Shown: positions 18,756 to 27,989 of the stretch, piece by piece
Position numbering within the stretch: position 1 is the first letter of the stretch
How the letters are laid out: every line of letters starts with the position of its first letter
Assembly: GCA_031963465.1 (NCBI GenBank)
Contig: JASSUG010000011.1
Span: 1-42,440 of the forward strand
Source of the DNA: Mycoavidus cysteinexigens_B
GTDB taxonomy: Bacteria; Pseudomonadota; Gammaproteobacteria; Burkholderiales; Burkholderiaceae
Direction: 5' to 3'
DNA: 42,440 nucleotides
Made by a program: the position numbers and the translations under genes
Notes under the pieces: generated by a model
Seen by the model: the letters and a program-made list of their open reading frames with translations, nothing else
Told to the model about the DNA's origin: nothing
Databases searched by the model: none

Positions 18756-19214
18756 ATGGATCAAAAAACGGCTGGATTAAGTCCTGCTACGTCTCCATTT
18801 TCTGCTAAGGCTCAGACGCTTGGTTACCATTCAGTATTTGCTATTATTCACTCGCTAAAAGCGCATGTTTTGATGCGACGCAATGAAACGCTCAAACAGC
18901 AATACTCGGGTATCTACACCCCTATCAATCAAGGGGGCCGGTCAGATGGCACTTTCGGCAGCTATTACTCACTGTCGAGCCCACACTTACGTGCAGTGCA
19001 AGCGAGATCAACGAACATGGTAGCGCGTCGCGCATGTGTGGGCTGTGCGAATGAAATACGCGATTACTATTTTAGACGGCGAAACAGATCATCAAGGCAC
19101 ACTGTTGGGGCCCGCTACAACGTGACGAATGCATTTCCACATCGCTTTCAAGTTTTTCGATGCGCACTACTATATCGATCAGGTTGCTCTCCGGGTAGGT
19201 ACACAGAACAGTAG
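18756..19214 (+). CDS. Hypothetical ORF, possibly a decayed gene
   Basis: 152 codons from ATG 18756, with AAAAAGG about 10 bp upstream; an in-frame GTG at 18714 would extend it. The family is not recognised. The first part (MDQKTAGLSPATSPFSAKAQ) looks like a normal protein, but the C-terminal half is rich in Arg, Cys and Ser (CVGCANEIRDYYFRRRNRS). Another frame over 19051-19245 reads like protein (MKYAITILDGETDHQGTLLG) but meets a stop. I read this as a frameshifted or decaying gene ahead of the toxin operon; a functional small protein is not excluded. Confidence 0.35.
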   Translation: MDQKTAGLSPATSPFSAKAQTLGYHSVFAIIHSLKAHVLMRRNETLKQQYSGIYTPINQGGRSDGTFGSYYSLSSPHLRAVQARSTNMVARRACVGCANEIRDYYFRRRNRSSRHTVGARYNVTNAFPHRFQVFRCALLYRSGCSPGRYTEQ

Positions 19215-19298
19215 TGCGGCCATGTGCAGCAAGCACAGGTACCCAAAAGAAATGCTCGTGACGACAAAGGGAATATTAACTGAAAAATAGAGGGGATT

Positions 19299-19562
19299 AT
19301 GAGCGGCACTACTATCAAAGAGTCTGAAGAAACCCAAAGTCAATTCATTAGTAAGATTAAAACAAAGATTCCTAACGCTGAAAATGTATTAAAAGGAAAT
19401 TTCACTTCTGTATTTGACATTACTCAAACACCAAAATCAACTTTTGTCAGCAAACAAAGCGATAAAAAAGAGGCTGAGAAAATTTATGAACTGGCGCTTG
19501 GCTATGCGACAGAAATTGCTAAGAAATTTCGTCAAGAGCGGCTTCATGGTGAAAGACGGTAG
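19299..19562 (+). CDS. Small hypothetical protein upstream of tcB
   Basis: 87 aa, preceded by AGAGGGG 5 bp before the ATG, and ending 12 bp before the tcB ATG, so it should be in the same transcript. It is charged and Lys-rich, with a helix-prone C-terminal half (KKEAEKIYELALGYATEIAK) and no signal peptide or membrane segment. It is more AT-rich than tcB. I do not recognise the family. Position suggests a toxin-associated accessory role, but there is no direct evidence. Confidence 0.6.
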   Translation: MSGTTIKESEETQSQFISKIKTKIPNAENVLKGNFTSVFDITQTPKSTFVSKQSDKKEAEKIYELALGYATEIAKKFRQERLHGERR

Positions 19563-19574
19563 AGGAAAAAAGAT

Positions 19575-22500
19575 ATGAATCAACCACAATCGGCCTCGAC
19601 ATTGCCGTTGCCGCTACAAGTCCAAAACGTGGCGCTGCCGAAGGGCGGAGGCGCCATTACAGGTTTGCGCGAGGTTGCGCAAACCAACCCCCATACCGGT
19701 TCGCTGCAATTTAGTTTTCCGTTGCCGGACAGCAGCATGCTGCCGGGACCCGGTTTGCAACTCACCGGCGGCACATCTGGGGGCAATGGCCCGTTCGGAT
19801 TGGGTTTAGACGTGTCAGTGCCGCAGATTACGCGCAGCACACTCGCAGGCGTGCCGCATTACAATCAGGATGACACCTATCAATATGGTAGCGAAAATCT
19901 GATACCGATCCAGGAAAACGGCAAAGTACGCTATCGCTTGCGCAACGGCGCCGATACCCACTGGATTGAACAACTGCCGGAGGGTGGCTGGCGGGTGATC
20001 GATCCGGACCACCGCCAGCTGTATTTCGGTGTGTCGTCCGCTGCGCGTCTGGCCGATCCGGCCGATCCGAGCCGGATCTTTAGCTGGTTGCTGGAAGAGA
20101 CAGTCACCGCACACGGCGCGCACGTACGATACGAGTACAAAGCAGACACCACGACCACTTCGCCAACCTCGTTTACGCAGTGTTATCTGAAACGGGTAGG
20201 ATGGGGCAACAGCATCGGTTCAGACACTGGGTTTGTGTGTAGTCCCAATGCCGAACCGACCAATATGTGCTGGTTATATGAACTGGTGTTCGACTACGAC
20301 GATCAGTACACCCTTGGCGCCGTGCCGTTTTACGAGGAAATCATCGATTGGAACAGCGAGAAAGAACGGAAGGACCCGTTTTCGCGTTTCAGGACCGGTT
20401 TTGCAGTACGCACGCGCTTTTTGTGCCGCGCAGTGCGGCTGTATGTGCACGAGGCGGCGACTGGTACCGTCCGGCCAGTCGCCGCTATGATGCTCGAATA
20501 TGACGAAAACCCGGTGTTGACGCAGTTGCGCGCGATTGAATCGCAAGGCTTTGAGGAACAAGCAGCCTCCCCAGGCAATGCTGTCCAATGGATCCCTGTG
20601 CCGGGCGTGCCCGTCGAATTCGGCTATCAGACGTTTGTGCCGGGGCGTGCCGCGTCATTTCAACCGTTTGATGCAATGCCATCGGCGGTGACCAGCGCGT
20701 ATCAGTTGGTCGATTTGTATGGTGAGGGCGTGCCCGGTGTGCTCTGGCAAATCAGCGGTCGCCTCTGGTATCAGGAGCCGCTGTGGGATGAGCAAAACGA
20801 CACGATCTGCTATGGTGACACTAAACCCGTCGATCTTGCGCCGTATACCGGGCGCTCTCCATTAAATCTGATCGATATTGACGGTGACGGCCGACTGGAA
20901 GCGGTTCTGACCGAAGGGAGCTGTAACGGTTTTTTTGGTATGTGCGGCAAACAACGGTCGGACAATCTCCATTGGGCGAGCGACTGGCGCGAGTTTGTGC
21001 CATTCCAGGCGCTGCCAGTCGAGTTTTCTCACCCGCAGGCACAGCTCATTGACCTGAGTGGCAATGGCCTGGCTGATGTCGCGCTGATTGGCCCAAACAG
21101 TGTGCGGCTCTATGCGAATACGGGCAATGGTCAGTTTGCCGCGCCGCAGACGGTGGACGCCGGCACGATTACTCTGCCGGTGATGCTCACCGACGGCACG
21201 CAATTGGTCGCGTTTTCTGACCTATTGGGTAGCGGCACACAGCATCTCATACGCATCACCGCGCACGGTGTCGAATACTGGCCGAATCTCGGCCATGGCC
21301 GGTTTGGTGAGCGGTACGAGTTGGCGATTGTTGATCGGGAGTCCACGTGGGCACGATACGTCGAAGTGTTCAATCCCGATCATGTGCTGCTGGCCGATAT
21401 CGATGGGTCCGGGGCCACTGACATACTCTATATTCAGCCCGACAAGGTACACATCTGGCTAAACGAAAGTGGCAACCGCTTGCGTTATGGCGGTGCCATC
21501 AAATTGCCCGTGCCGTACGACAATCTGTGCCAGATTCATGTGGCTGACGTGTATGGCAACGGCACCGCGTGTCTAGTGATGAGCCGGCTGTATATGACAC
21601 CGCAGCACTGGTTGCTCGATTGGTGCGAAGGTCGAAAACCCTATCTGATGCACTGGGTCGCGAATAACCGGGGCGGGTACTTAAGCGCACAATACAGCAA
21701 CTCCACGCAGTTTTGGCTGCGCGACAAGGCGCGTACCGAGACGCGCATTTGGTCCGAAGTGCCGTTTCCGGTCCCGGTGGTCCAGCAATTCAAATGGGTC
21801 GATGAGATCACGCAGACAACGCTAACGCAGTCGTTCGAATACAGCCAAGGCTATTACGATGGTGTGGAGCGTATGTTCTGCGGTTTTGGTAAGGTCACAC
21901 AGAGCGATGCACAATACGCCAATTGGAGTGAGGGTGAGGTCAATAGCGCACCACTGCGCGTCGTGAGTTGGTTTCATACCGGCAATCCTGCAATTTGGCA
22001 AAGGGAACGAGAGGATTTTGTCGGCATGTGGAAAGAAGCCTCTCTCAAGGAAGAGGAGCTTCTCCAAGCGCCGCCCCCTCCCGTCATCCTGTCATCACAG
22101 CAAAAGTATGAAGCCCTGAGTGCGGCTGAGCGTTATCAGACTGCCCGGGCGTTACGCGGTAGTCTGTTGCGTCAAGAAAGCTATGGCGAGGATAAGGATG
22201 AAAAAATAAAAAACACACCGTTCACCGTGGCTGAGCATCGCTATGCGATTCGTTTCGACGGAGAAAACGCCGGGGGTGGTATGCCCCGCAGCGCGATCGT
22301 GTTTGCGTCGGTTCAGATTACCGACACCGTCGATTATGACCGGCTGACACGAGTCTATCGACATCAGCGCACGAAGAACATCGAGTGGGACCGCCATGGC
22401 TACGTGAGCAAGTCCGAAGAGATCGCTTATCCGCGTAGCGGCGAGTATGATGATGGCAAAGAAGATCCCTATCAGGACCCACAACAGTTTGAACGATGGT

Positions 22501-23939
22501 GCACCCACCATACGATCTCTTATGCGCATCAGGCCCAAGACGCCGAACGTTGGAGTTTGGGCGCGGTCACGGAAACACGAACGACGACACAAAAGAATAA
22601 GGAACCCGCTGAGACGACTGCATGGCAATGCTATACGTATTGGGATCCAGAAAAAGGCAAACCCTTGCCGCAGGGACAAGCCGGCACCGTGCAGTTGATC
22701 GATCAAATCAAAACAGCCTACTTCAAAGCCGATCAACTTGAAACGGTTATTGCAGGAACGAAACTTCAACTAGACGACGCTGAGAAATTGCTTGGAGATG
22801 GAAAGCTCACCTTAGAGGACGGATATTATTGGCAACCCAGCAGTCATCCGACTTACGATACGCTATCTTGCTTCTACCGAGTCAAGGAAATACAAGATCC
22901 GTTTGGCCATCCGACTCAATACGACTATTCGGGTTCGCCGCATCCCAGTGTGCTGAGCGCGGTGACCGATGCGGTGGAAAATTGCTCGAAAGTGATACGT
23001 TACCACCCCTGTTTTCTTACCCCTGTTGCGTTGTGTGATCCGAACAACAATGTTCAAGAAGTACTGTTGGACCCGTTCGGACGGGTGTGCACGGGCAGTT
23101 TTTACGGAACCGAGGTGGATCTGAAGGGTCAACTCATGAATACAGGATTTGCTCCTTTGAGCAATGCGCACTGTCCTAAACCGGCACTCGATGAGGCGAT
23201 GCGTGATCCGTTATCCGTGTTGCAAAGCATTGTCAGTGACAAATTTGTTGCGCAGATCGATCTAGAATATCTCGGCAGCTGGATGGGGAGCATTGATGTA
23301 ACACAAGGATTAAGTCCGCAAGAAAAAACAAAGCTTAAAGACATATTGCCTAAGCTCATCGAGCGGGGATGGGTCGATAAGCAAAAACGATTTCGGGCGC
23401 GCTTCACTAGCGCGTGCAAATTGTCTATGTCAGACCTTCCAGACGATGAACGCTTGATACTGAAACGCGTGTGGGAAGATAGCCGTTTCCCAACCGCGAT
23501 GGCCTCTATTGTAGCGAGCCTTTATGATCCGAAGGCTTGTGATCTCCGAGTAGCGTTGAGTTATTTCGATGGCCTTGGTCGCCCGCTCATGGCCAAGGCC
23601 CGTGTGGAAGAAGGCGAGGCTTTCTTGCACCAGCGACTCCCTCAAAAAGGGCATAGTTTCGATCGCTGGTTGACTTCGGGCAAAGTGCTGTACAACAACA
23701 AAGGCCAACCGGTTCGGCAATATCATCCTTATTACATTGACACGCACCGCTATCAAGCCGATGTGGCGCTCAACACGGGCGAAAGTGACACGCTCTTTTA
23801 CGATCCGATGGGGCGGCTCATCAAAACACACACAGCGGCTGGATATTTGAGAAAGGCCGAGTATCACCCGTGGTACACGGCAAGCTATGATGAAAACGAT
23901 CTGCTGGATGAACAAGTTTCCTCACAGGAGTTGAAATAA
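19575..23939 (+). CDS. Tc toxin B component (SpvB/TcdB family)
   Basis: 1454 aa, typical for TcB (TcdB2/TcaC). The N-terminal SpvB domain opens with LPKGGGAITGLREV and TGSLQFSFPLP. The middle contains FG-GAP-like propeller units (LNLIDIDGDGRLEAVLTEG, QLIDLSGNGLADVALIG, LLADIDGSGATDILYIQ), matching the TcdB middle domains. The C-terminal third becomes RHS/YD-like (LSYFDGLGRPLMAKARVEEG). In known Tc toxins TcB and TcC form a hollow cocoon that holds the toxic tip until a TcA pore injects it. AGAGGA lies 8 bp before the ATG. The stop overlaps the next start (TAATG). No TcA gene is in the window. Confidence 0.93.
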   Translation: MNQPQSASTLPLPLQVQNVALPKGGGAITGLREVAQTNPHTGSLQFSFPLPDSSMLPGPGLQLTGGTSGGNGPFGLGLDVSVPQITRSTLAGVPHYNQDDTYQYGSENLIPIQENGKVRYRLRNGADTHWIEQLPEGGWRVIDPDHRQLYFGVSSAARLADPADPSRIFSWLLEETVTAHGAHVRYEYKADTTTTSPTSFTQCYLKRVGWGNSIGSDTGFVCSPNAEPTNMCWLYELVFDYDDQYTLGAVPFYEEIIDWNSEKERKDPFSRFRTGFAVRTRFLCRAVRLYVHEAATGTVRPVAAMMLEYDENPVLTQLRAIESQGFEEQAASPGNAVQWIPVPGVPVEFGYQTFVPGRAASFQPFDAMPSAVTSAYQLVDLYGEGVPGVLWQISGRLWYQEPLWDEQNDTICYGDTKPVDLAPYTGRSPLNLIDIDGDGRLEAVLTEGSCNGFFGMCGKQRSDNLHWASDWREFVPFQALPVEFSHPQAQLIDLSGNGLADVALIGPNSVRLYANTGNGQFAAPQTVDAGTITLPVMLTDGTQLVAFSDLLGSGTQHLIRITAHGVEYWPNLGHGRFGERYELAIVDRESTWARYVEVFNPDHVLLADIDGSGATDILYIQPDKVHIWLNESGNRLRYGGAIKLPVPYDNLCQIHVADVYGNGTACLVMSRLYMTPQHWLLDWCEGRKPYLMHWVANNRGGYLSAQYSNSTQFWLRDKARTETRIWSEVPFPVPVVQQFKWVDEITQTTLTQSFEYSQGYYDGVERMFCGFGKVTQSDAQYANWSEGEVNSAPLRVVSWFHTGNPAIWQREREDFVGMWKEASLKEEELLQAPPPPVILSSQQKYEALSAAERYQTARALRGSLLRQESYGEDKDEKIKNTPFTVAEHRYAIRFDGENAGGGMPRSAIVFASVQITDTVDYDRLTRVYRHQRTKNIEWDRHGYVSKSEEIAYPRSGEYDDGKEDPYQDPQQFERWCTHHTISYAHQAQDAERWSLGAVTETRTTTQKNKEPAETTAWQCYTYWDPEKGKPLPQGQAGTVQLIDQIKTAYFKADQLETVIAGTKLQLDDAEKLLGDGKLTLEDGYYWQPSSHPTYDTLSCFYRVKEIQDPFGHPTQYDYSGSPHPSVLSAVTDAVENCSKVIRYHPCFLTPVALCDPNNNVQEVLLDPFGRVCTGSFYGTEVDLKGQLMNTGFAPLSNAHCPKPALDEAMRDPLSVLQSIVSDKFVAQIDLEYLGSWMGSIDVTQGLSPQEKTKLKDILPKLIERGWVDKQKRFRARFTSACKLSMSDLPDDERLILKRVWEDSRFPTAMASIVASLYDPKACDLRVALSYFDGLGRPLMAKARVEEGEAFLHQRLPQKGHSFDRWLTSGKVLYNNKGQPVRQYHPYYIDTHRYQADVALNTGESDTLFYDPMGRLIKTHTAAGYLRKAEYHPWYTASYDENDLLDEQVSSQELK

Positions 23940-26782
23940 TGCGATTGGAAGACATCAAGAAGGTTTGTCGCAACACGCCCGCTGTCCAAGTATTGTGCAG
24001 CCGGGGTCTCACCGTGCGGGAAGTGCAATTTAACCGGACGCCACGTTTGAATACGGCCAGCCCATGTTTTGATCCCAACAGCCCGAGATGGGATATCTCT
24101 AAGCAAGCTGCGCATATAACAAAGCACATTTATGACGCGGCAGGCTATCTGGCTAGCAGCCTCGATCCGCGGTTAGAAGCGTCACCCAAAGCTAATTTTG
24201 AGTATTGCAATAGCTTGAGCGGTCAACCATTACGCGTCGACAGTGTCGATGCGGGTCTGCGCGTCACACTGTTCGATGCACTAAATGCGCCTTTAATGCA
24301 TTGTGATGGCCAAGACCAGAGGCAGTCTCTGACCTACGATGCGTTGCATCGGGTTCAAATGGTCAAGGAGAGAAAAGGGGATAAAACACGGGTAGCAGAA
24401 CGTTTTTTTTATGGCGAAAAAGAACTGAACGCGTCGCACCGGAATGTTCGGGGCCAATTGGTCCGCCACTATGACACAGCAGGCCGTAAAACGATTGGCG
24501 CATATAGCCTGACAGGTCATCCATGCAACGAAACACGCACGCTGTTGGCCGCCAGTGAAGGGGAAAGCAATTGGGCTGACCCAGACAGTGGTTGGGAGAA
24601 AAAGCTGAATGCGCAGGAACCGTTCACGACGCATTGGCGCACCAATGCGCTGGGCGAGATGCTTGAGCAGACCGATGCTAAAGGTAATCGGCAGTTGTGG
24701 GTTTATTACCCTTCCGGACGGCTTCAGTGCAGCACGCTTACGTTGGCTAGTCCCCAAGTGTCTGGTGATAAATTGGCTGCCCTTAAAGTGCAGGATTATA
24801 CGTTGGTAAGTGAACTTGTCTACAGTGCGCATGGTCAAATCGAAAGCGAAGTAGCGGGCAACGGCGTGACGAGCGCCTATACATATGATCCTCAAACGCT
24901 TTGCCTAACGAAGAGCCTGGCGAAGGATAAAAGCGGTGTCCGGCAGCAGTTGGTATATGAGTATGATCCGGTCGGCAATATCCTGAGTATTGAGAATCAA
25001 GCTCGCGCACCAGATTTTTTTAAAAACGAGAAAATCGAGTCCAAGGCTACCTATGCATACGATGCACTGTATCAATTGGTGCGCGCAACAGGGCGGGAGC
25101 AAGCCGGCGTGCAACAGAGTCGCCAGTTGCCGCCGTTAATCCATGTACCATCATCCAGCACACGTGTCAATTACACGCACACCTACACATATGATCAGGG
25201 CAGGAATTTAACCGAAATCCGCGGTGAGCGGAGCAACCGTTTTACACAAACGCTGGCACTCGCCAATGACAGCAACCGGCTCACCCAAATTTCGGGTATA
25301 AGGCAGGCAGACGATAACATCAATAAAATTGAATATGACATCAATGGCAATCTCAAGGTACTCGGTACAGGGGCAATGCAAAAGCTGGCGTGGGATGGGC
25401 GCAATCAATTGCAACACGTAATCATGCTTGAACGCAAGGCTGGTGAGAACGATGAAGAGTTGTATCAATACGATGGCAACGGGCAACGGGTCCGCAAAAC
25501 GACCCGCACGTTAGCAGCGGGGGGGATCCTTAAAGACGAGGTGATCTACTTGCCTGGGCTGGAATTGCGTCGGCATTATGACGGCAGTAATAAATTAACC
25601 AAGGAGTTGCATCTCATTGTTGCCCAAGCGGGCCGTGCTCAGGTGCGCGTGCTGCATTGGGAAAAAGGTCAACCTGAAAAAATTAAAAAAAATCAAATCC
25701 GTTACAGCCTGGACAATCATCTAAGCTCCAGCATGATGGAGCTCGACCAGGACGCGGAATTGCTGACCTACGAAGAGTATTACCCGTATGGTGGCACGGC
25801 CGTGTGGGCGGCAAAAAACGAAATTGAGGCAAAATATAAATACGTGCGTTACTCGGGTAAGGAGCGTGATGCGAGCGGGCTCTATTACTACGGCTTCCGG
25901 TACTATGCTCCTTGGCAAGGCCGGTGGTTAAATCCTGATCCAGCTGGCACAGTGGATGGGCTCAATTTATTTACTATGGTTGGCAATAACGCTGTTTCTT
26001 TTTTGGACAATGATGGCCGAGCTAAAGGGAACAGTACAAAAGGTGGAAATAATAAAAAACCGAATTCAATAAAAGCGAACGCAGCTAGTGCTAGAAGCAG
26101 CGGTCAGGATAATGCCCCACCAAACCCACCTCAAGCTAGCAGTGAAGTAGAAGAAAAGCTGCCCAAAAAGACTATAAGTGAACTTGATGAAGAGATTAGC
26201 CAAGAGCATTCAGAAGACCCCTCTAAGTCACATAAATCAGCGACTTCATTTTATAGGTCCATGTCAAAACAAGAATACACTTTGCTAGACTTGAATAAAG
26301 AAGAAGGCTTACTAAACAGCGCTCAAAATGATAAAAATGGTTATTACGGTTTATCCGAAAGCCTAAAATATGCCACCAAATCAAAATATTTCAATTCTGG
26401 AAAATATCTCGTTAGGTTTTACGTCAAGCCTCCCTCCACATCGAGTGGACAAGGTCAGAGTGCTGCGGGAGCTACACCTGCATTTATGTCATTGTTAGAG
26501 GAAGAGGTTAACGATAATGTAACAAAAATACTGTCTTTGAATCAACCAAAGAGTAATAGAAGAGTGGAAATAATCTCCAAACCCGAAGACGGTGCATGGT
26601 CCATCGGATTAGGTCTGAAGGGAAACGGTTTTAAATTGGATAATTTCAAGGAGAAGCAACAAAAAGAAATAAAAAAGGAAAATAGGTTAGCTATAGCCAT
26701 GCAAAATCTAATCAATAGTGAAAGAATAGGATGGGAACTATATGCAGTACACGGATATCATGGACTAAAAGAGGCAGCATAG
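23939..26782 (+). CDS. Tc toxin C component: RHS core with variable C-terminal toxin
   Basis: 947 aa. Residues 1-690 are RHS repeats ending in the core block YSGKERDASGLYYYGFRYYA and WLNPDPAGTVDGLNLF. Asp667 (DPAG) and Asp690/692 (LDNDG) match the aspartates of the TcC self-cleavage site. The last 255 residues form the hypervariable region: AT-rich, Lys/Asn/Ser-rich at first, then a compact domain with FYRSMSKQEY, YYGLSESLKYATKSKYF and KYLVRFYV. This pattern recalls ADP-ribosyltransferase-type RHS tips (an Arg on the first strand, then a serine motif), but a catalytic Glu is not assigned. Translation is coupled to tcB by a one-base overlap. Confidence 0.9.
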   Translation: MRLEDIKKVCRNTPAVQVLCSRGLTVREVQFNRTPRLNTASPCFDPNSPRWDISKQAAHITKHIYDAAGYLASSLDPRLEASPKANFEYCNSLSGQPLRVDSVDAGLRVTLFDALNAPLMHCDGQDQRQSLTYDALHRVQMVKERKGDKTRVAERFFYGEKELNASHRNVRGQLVRHYDTAGRKTIGAYSLTGHPCNETRTLLAASEGESNWADPDSGWEKKLNAQEPFTTHWRTNALGEMLEQTDAKGNRQLWVYYPSGRLQCSTLTLASPQVSGDKLAALKVQDYTLVSELVYSAHGQIESEVAGNGVTSAYTYDPQTLCLTKSLAKDKSGVRQQLVYEYDPVGNILSIENQARAPDFFKNEKIESKATYAYDALYQLVRATGREQAGVQQSRQLPPLIHVPSSSTRVNYTHTYTYDQGRNLTEIRGERSNRFTQTLALANDSNRLTQISGIRQADDNINKIEYDINGNLKVLGTGAMQKLAWDGRNQLQHVIMLERKAGENDEELYQYDGNGQRVRKTTRTLAAGGILKDEVIYLPGLELRRHYDGSNKLTKELHLIVAQAGRAQVRVLHWEKGQPEKIKKNQIRYSLDNHLSSSMMELDQDAELLTYEEYYPYGGTAVWAAKNEIEAKYKYVRYSGKERDASGLYYYGFRYYAPWQGRWLNPDPAGTVDGLNLFTMVGNNAVSFLDNDGRAKGNSTKGGNNKKPNSIKANAASARSSGQDNAPPNPPQASSEVEEKLPKKTISELDEEISQEHSEDPSKSHKSATSFYRSMSKQEYTLLDLNKEEGLLNSAQNDKNGYYGLSESLKYATKSKYFNSGKYLVRFYVKPPSTSSGQGQSAAGATPAFMSLLEEEVNDNVTKILSLNQPKSNRRVEIISKPEDGAWSIGLGLKGNGFKLDNFKEKQQKEIKKENRLAIAMQNLINSERIGWELYAVHGYHGLKEAA

Positions 26783-26851
26783 TGAGAGCGTTTCAAATTA
26801 ATTGGAGAGCACGCTAAACCAAGGGCTGAGGCCTCTAGAGTGATCTGGATA

Positions 26852-26959
26852 ATCCGAAATTACGATCCAATTGGGCGGCTTATTCAAACTCTTACAGCGG
26901 CTGGGCATTGGCGAAAGACCGAGTATCACCCGTGGTACACCGCCACCTATGCTGAGTAA
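26852..26959 (+). pseudogene. Remnant of a second tcB 3' end
   Basis: About 108 bp match the end of tcB (around 23794-23900): the frame reads YDPIGRLIQTLTAAGHWRKT then EYHPWYTATYAE and stops, against YDPMGRLIKTHTAAGYLRKA in the intact gene. It is followed by an SD-like AGGAG and the second tcC start, so the original gene order is kept. Confidence 0.85.
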
Positions 26960-26983
26960 TCCCAGCCTACAGGAGTCGAAGTG

Positions 26984-27832
26984 ATGAATCAGGAAGCCAT
27001 CAAGCAGGTATGTCGAAACACACCCACCGTCCAAGTATTGTGCAGCCGTGGTCTCGCCGTGCGGGAAGTGCAATTTAACCGGATACCATGTTTTGATACC
27101 GGCAGCCAAATGGGGAACATCCCTGAGCAACCTGACACGCTGATCACCCGGCATACTTACGACGCGGCAGGCTATCTGGCTAGCGGCCTCGATCCGCGGT
27201 TAGAAGCGTCACCCAAAGCTAATTTTGAGTATTGCAATAGCTTGAACGGTCAACCATTACGCGTCGACAGTGTCGATGCGGGTCTGCGCGTCACACTGTT
27301 CGATGCACTAAATGCGCCTTTAATGCATTGCGATGGCCAAGGCCAGAGGCAGTCTCTGACCTACGATGGGTTGCATCGGGTTCAGACGATTAAGGAGAAA
27401 AAGGGAGTTAAAGCACGAGTAGCAGAACGTTTTTTTTATGGCGAAAAAGAACTGAACGCGTCGCACCGGAATGTTTGGGGCCAATTGGTACGCCACTATG
27501 ATACAGCAGGCCGAAAAACGATTGGCGCATATAGCCTGACAGGTCATCCATGCAACGAAACACGCACGCCGTTGGCCGCCAGTGAGGGGCTGATGATGAT
27601 AAATTGGCTGTCCCTAAAGTGCTGGATTATATGTTGGTAAGTGAGCTCGTCTAAAGCGCGCATGGTCAAGTCGAAAGCGAAATAGCAGGCAACGGTATGA
27701 CCACCACCTATATGTACGATCCCCAAACGCTCCGCCTAACGAAGAGTAGAGCGAAGGATAAAAGCGGTGTCCGGCAGCGGTTGGTATATGAATATGATCC
27801 AGTTGGCAATATCCTAAGCATTGAAGAGAGGT
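26984..27832 (+). pseudogene. Decayed second tcC copy (RHS 5' part)
   Basis: Closely matches tcC from its start: 24481 pairs with 27508, and further on 24767 pairs with 27598. The offset changes from 3027 to 2831, a net 196-bp deletion that shifts the frame. The frame then ends at 27640, and beyond the deletion the ancestral frame also carries a TAC-to-TAA stop. Similarity ends near 27832 inside the RHS region, so the core and toxin tip are missing. It cannot make a functional TcC. Confidence 0.9.
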
Positions 27833-27947
27833 TGCAATCCCGTTAAGCGTTTATCTGTCGCTTGAATCCGCAAAGGCGAAACCATAAATTTCTGTTCAAG
27901 TACCTCCGCAGGGCCCTAGATACTAAAGTGATAAGGTCTCTTTGTTT

Positions 27948-27953
27948 TATAAT
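27948..27953 (+). promoter_or_regulatory. Candidate -10 for holB
   Basis: A perfect TATAAT lies 36 bp before the holB ATG in AT-rich DNA. There is no good -35 at normal spacing. holB, separated from tmk by the island, would need its own promoter. Confidence 0.4.
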
Positions 27954-27989
27954 TCTTAAAGTTATAAATGACTTTAACTAATTTGTTTA

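Noticed and set aside
18714..19260. Remnant of a TcA gene
   Set aside because: No resemblance to TcA features could be seen in any frame; kept as unknown.
22152..22769. 205-aa reverse ORF inside tcB
   Set aside because: Lies fully opposite a well-supported Tc B gene; no SD or family resemblance.
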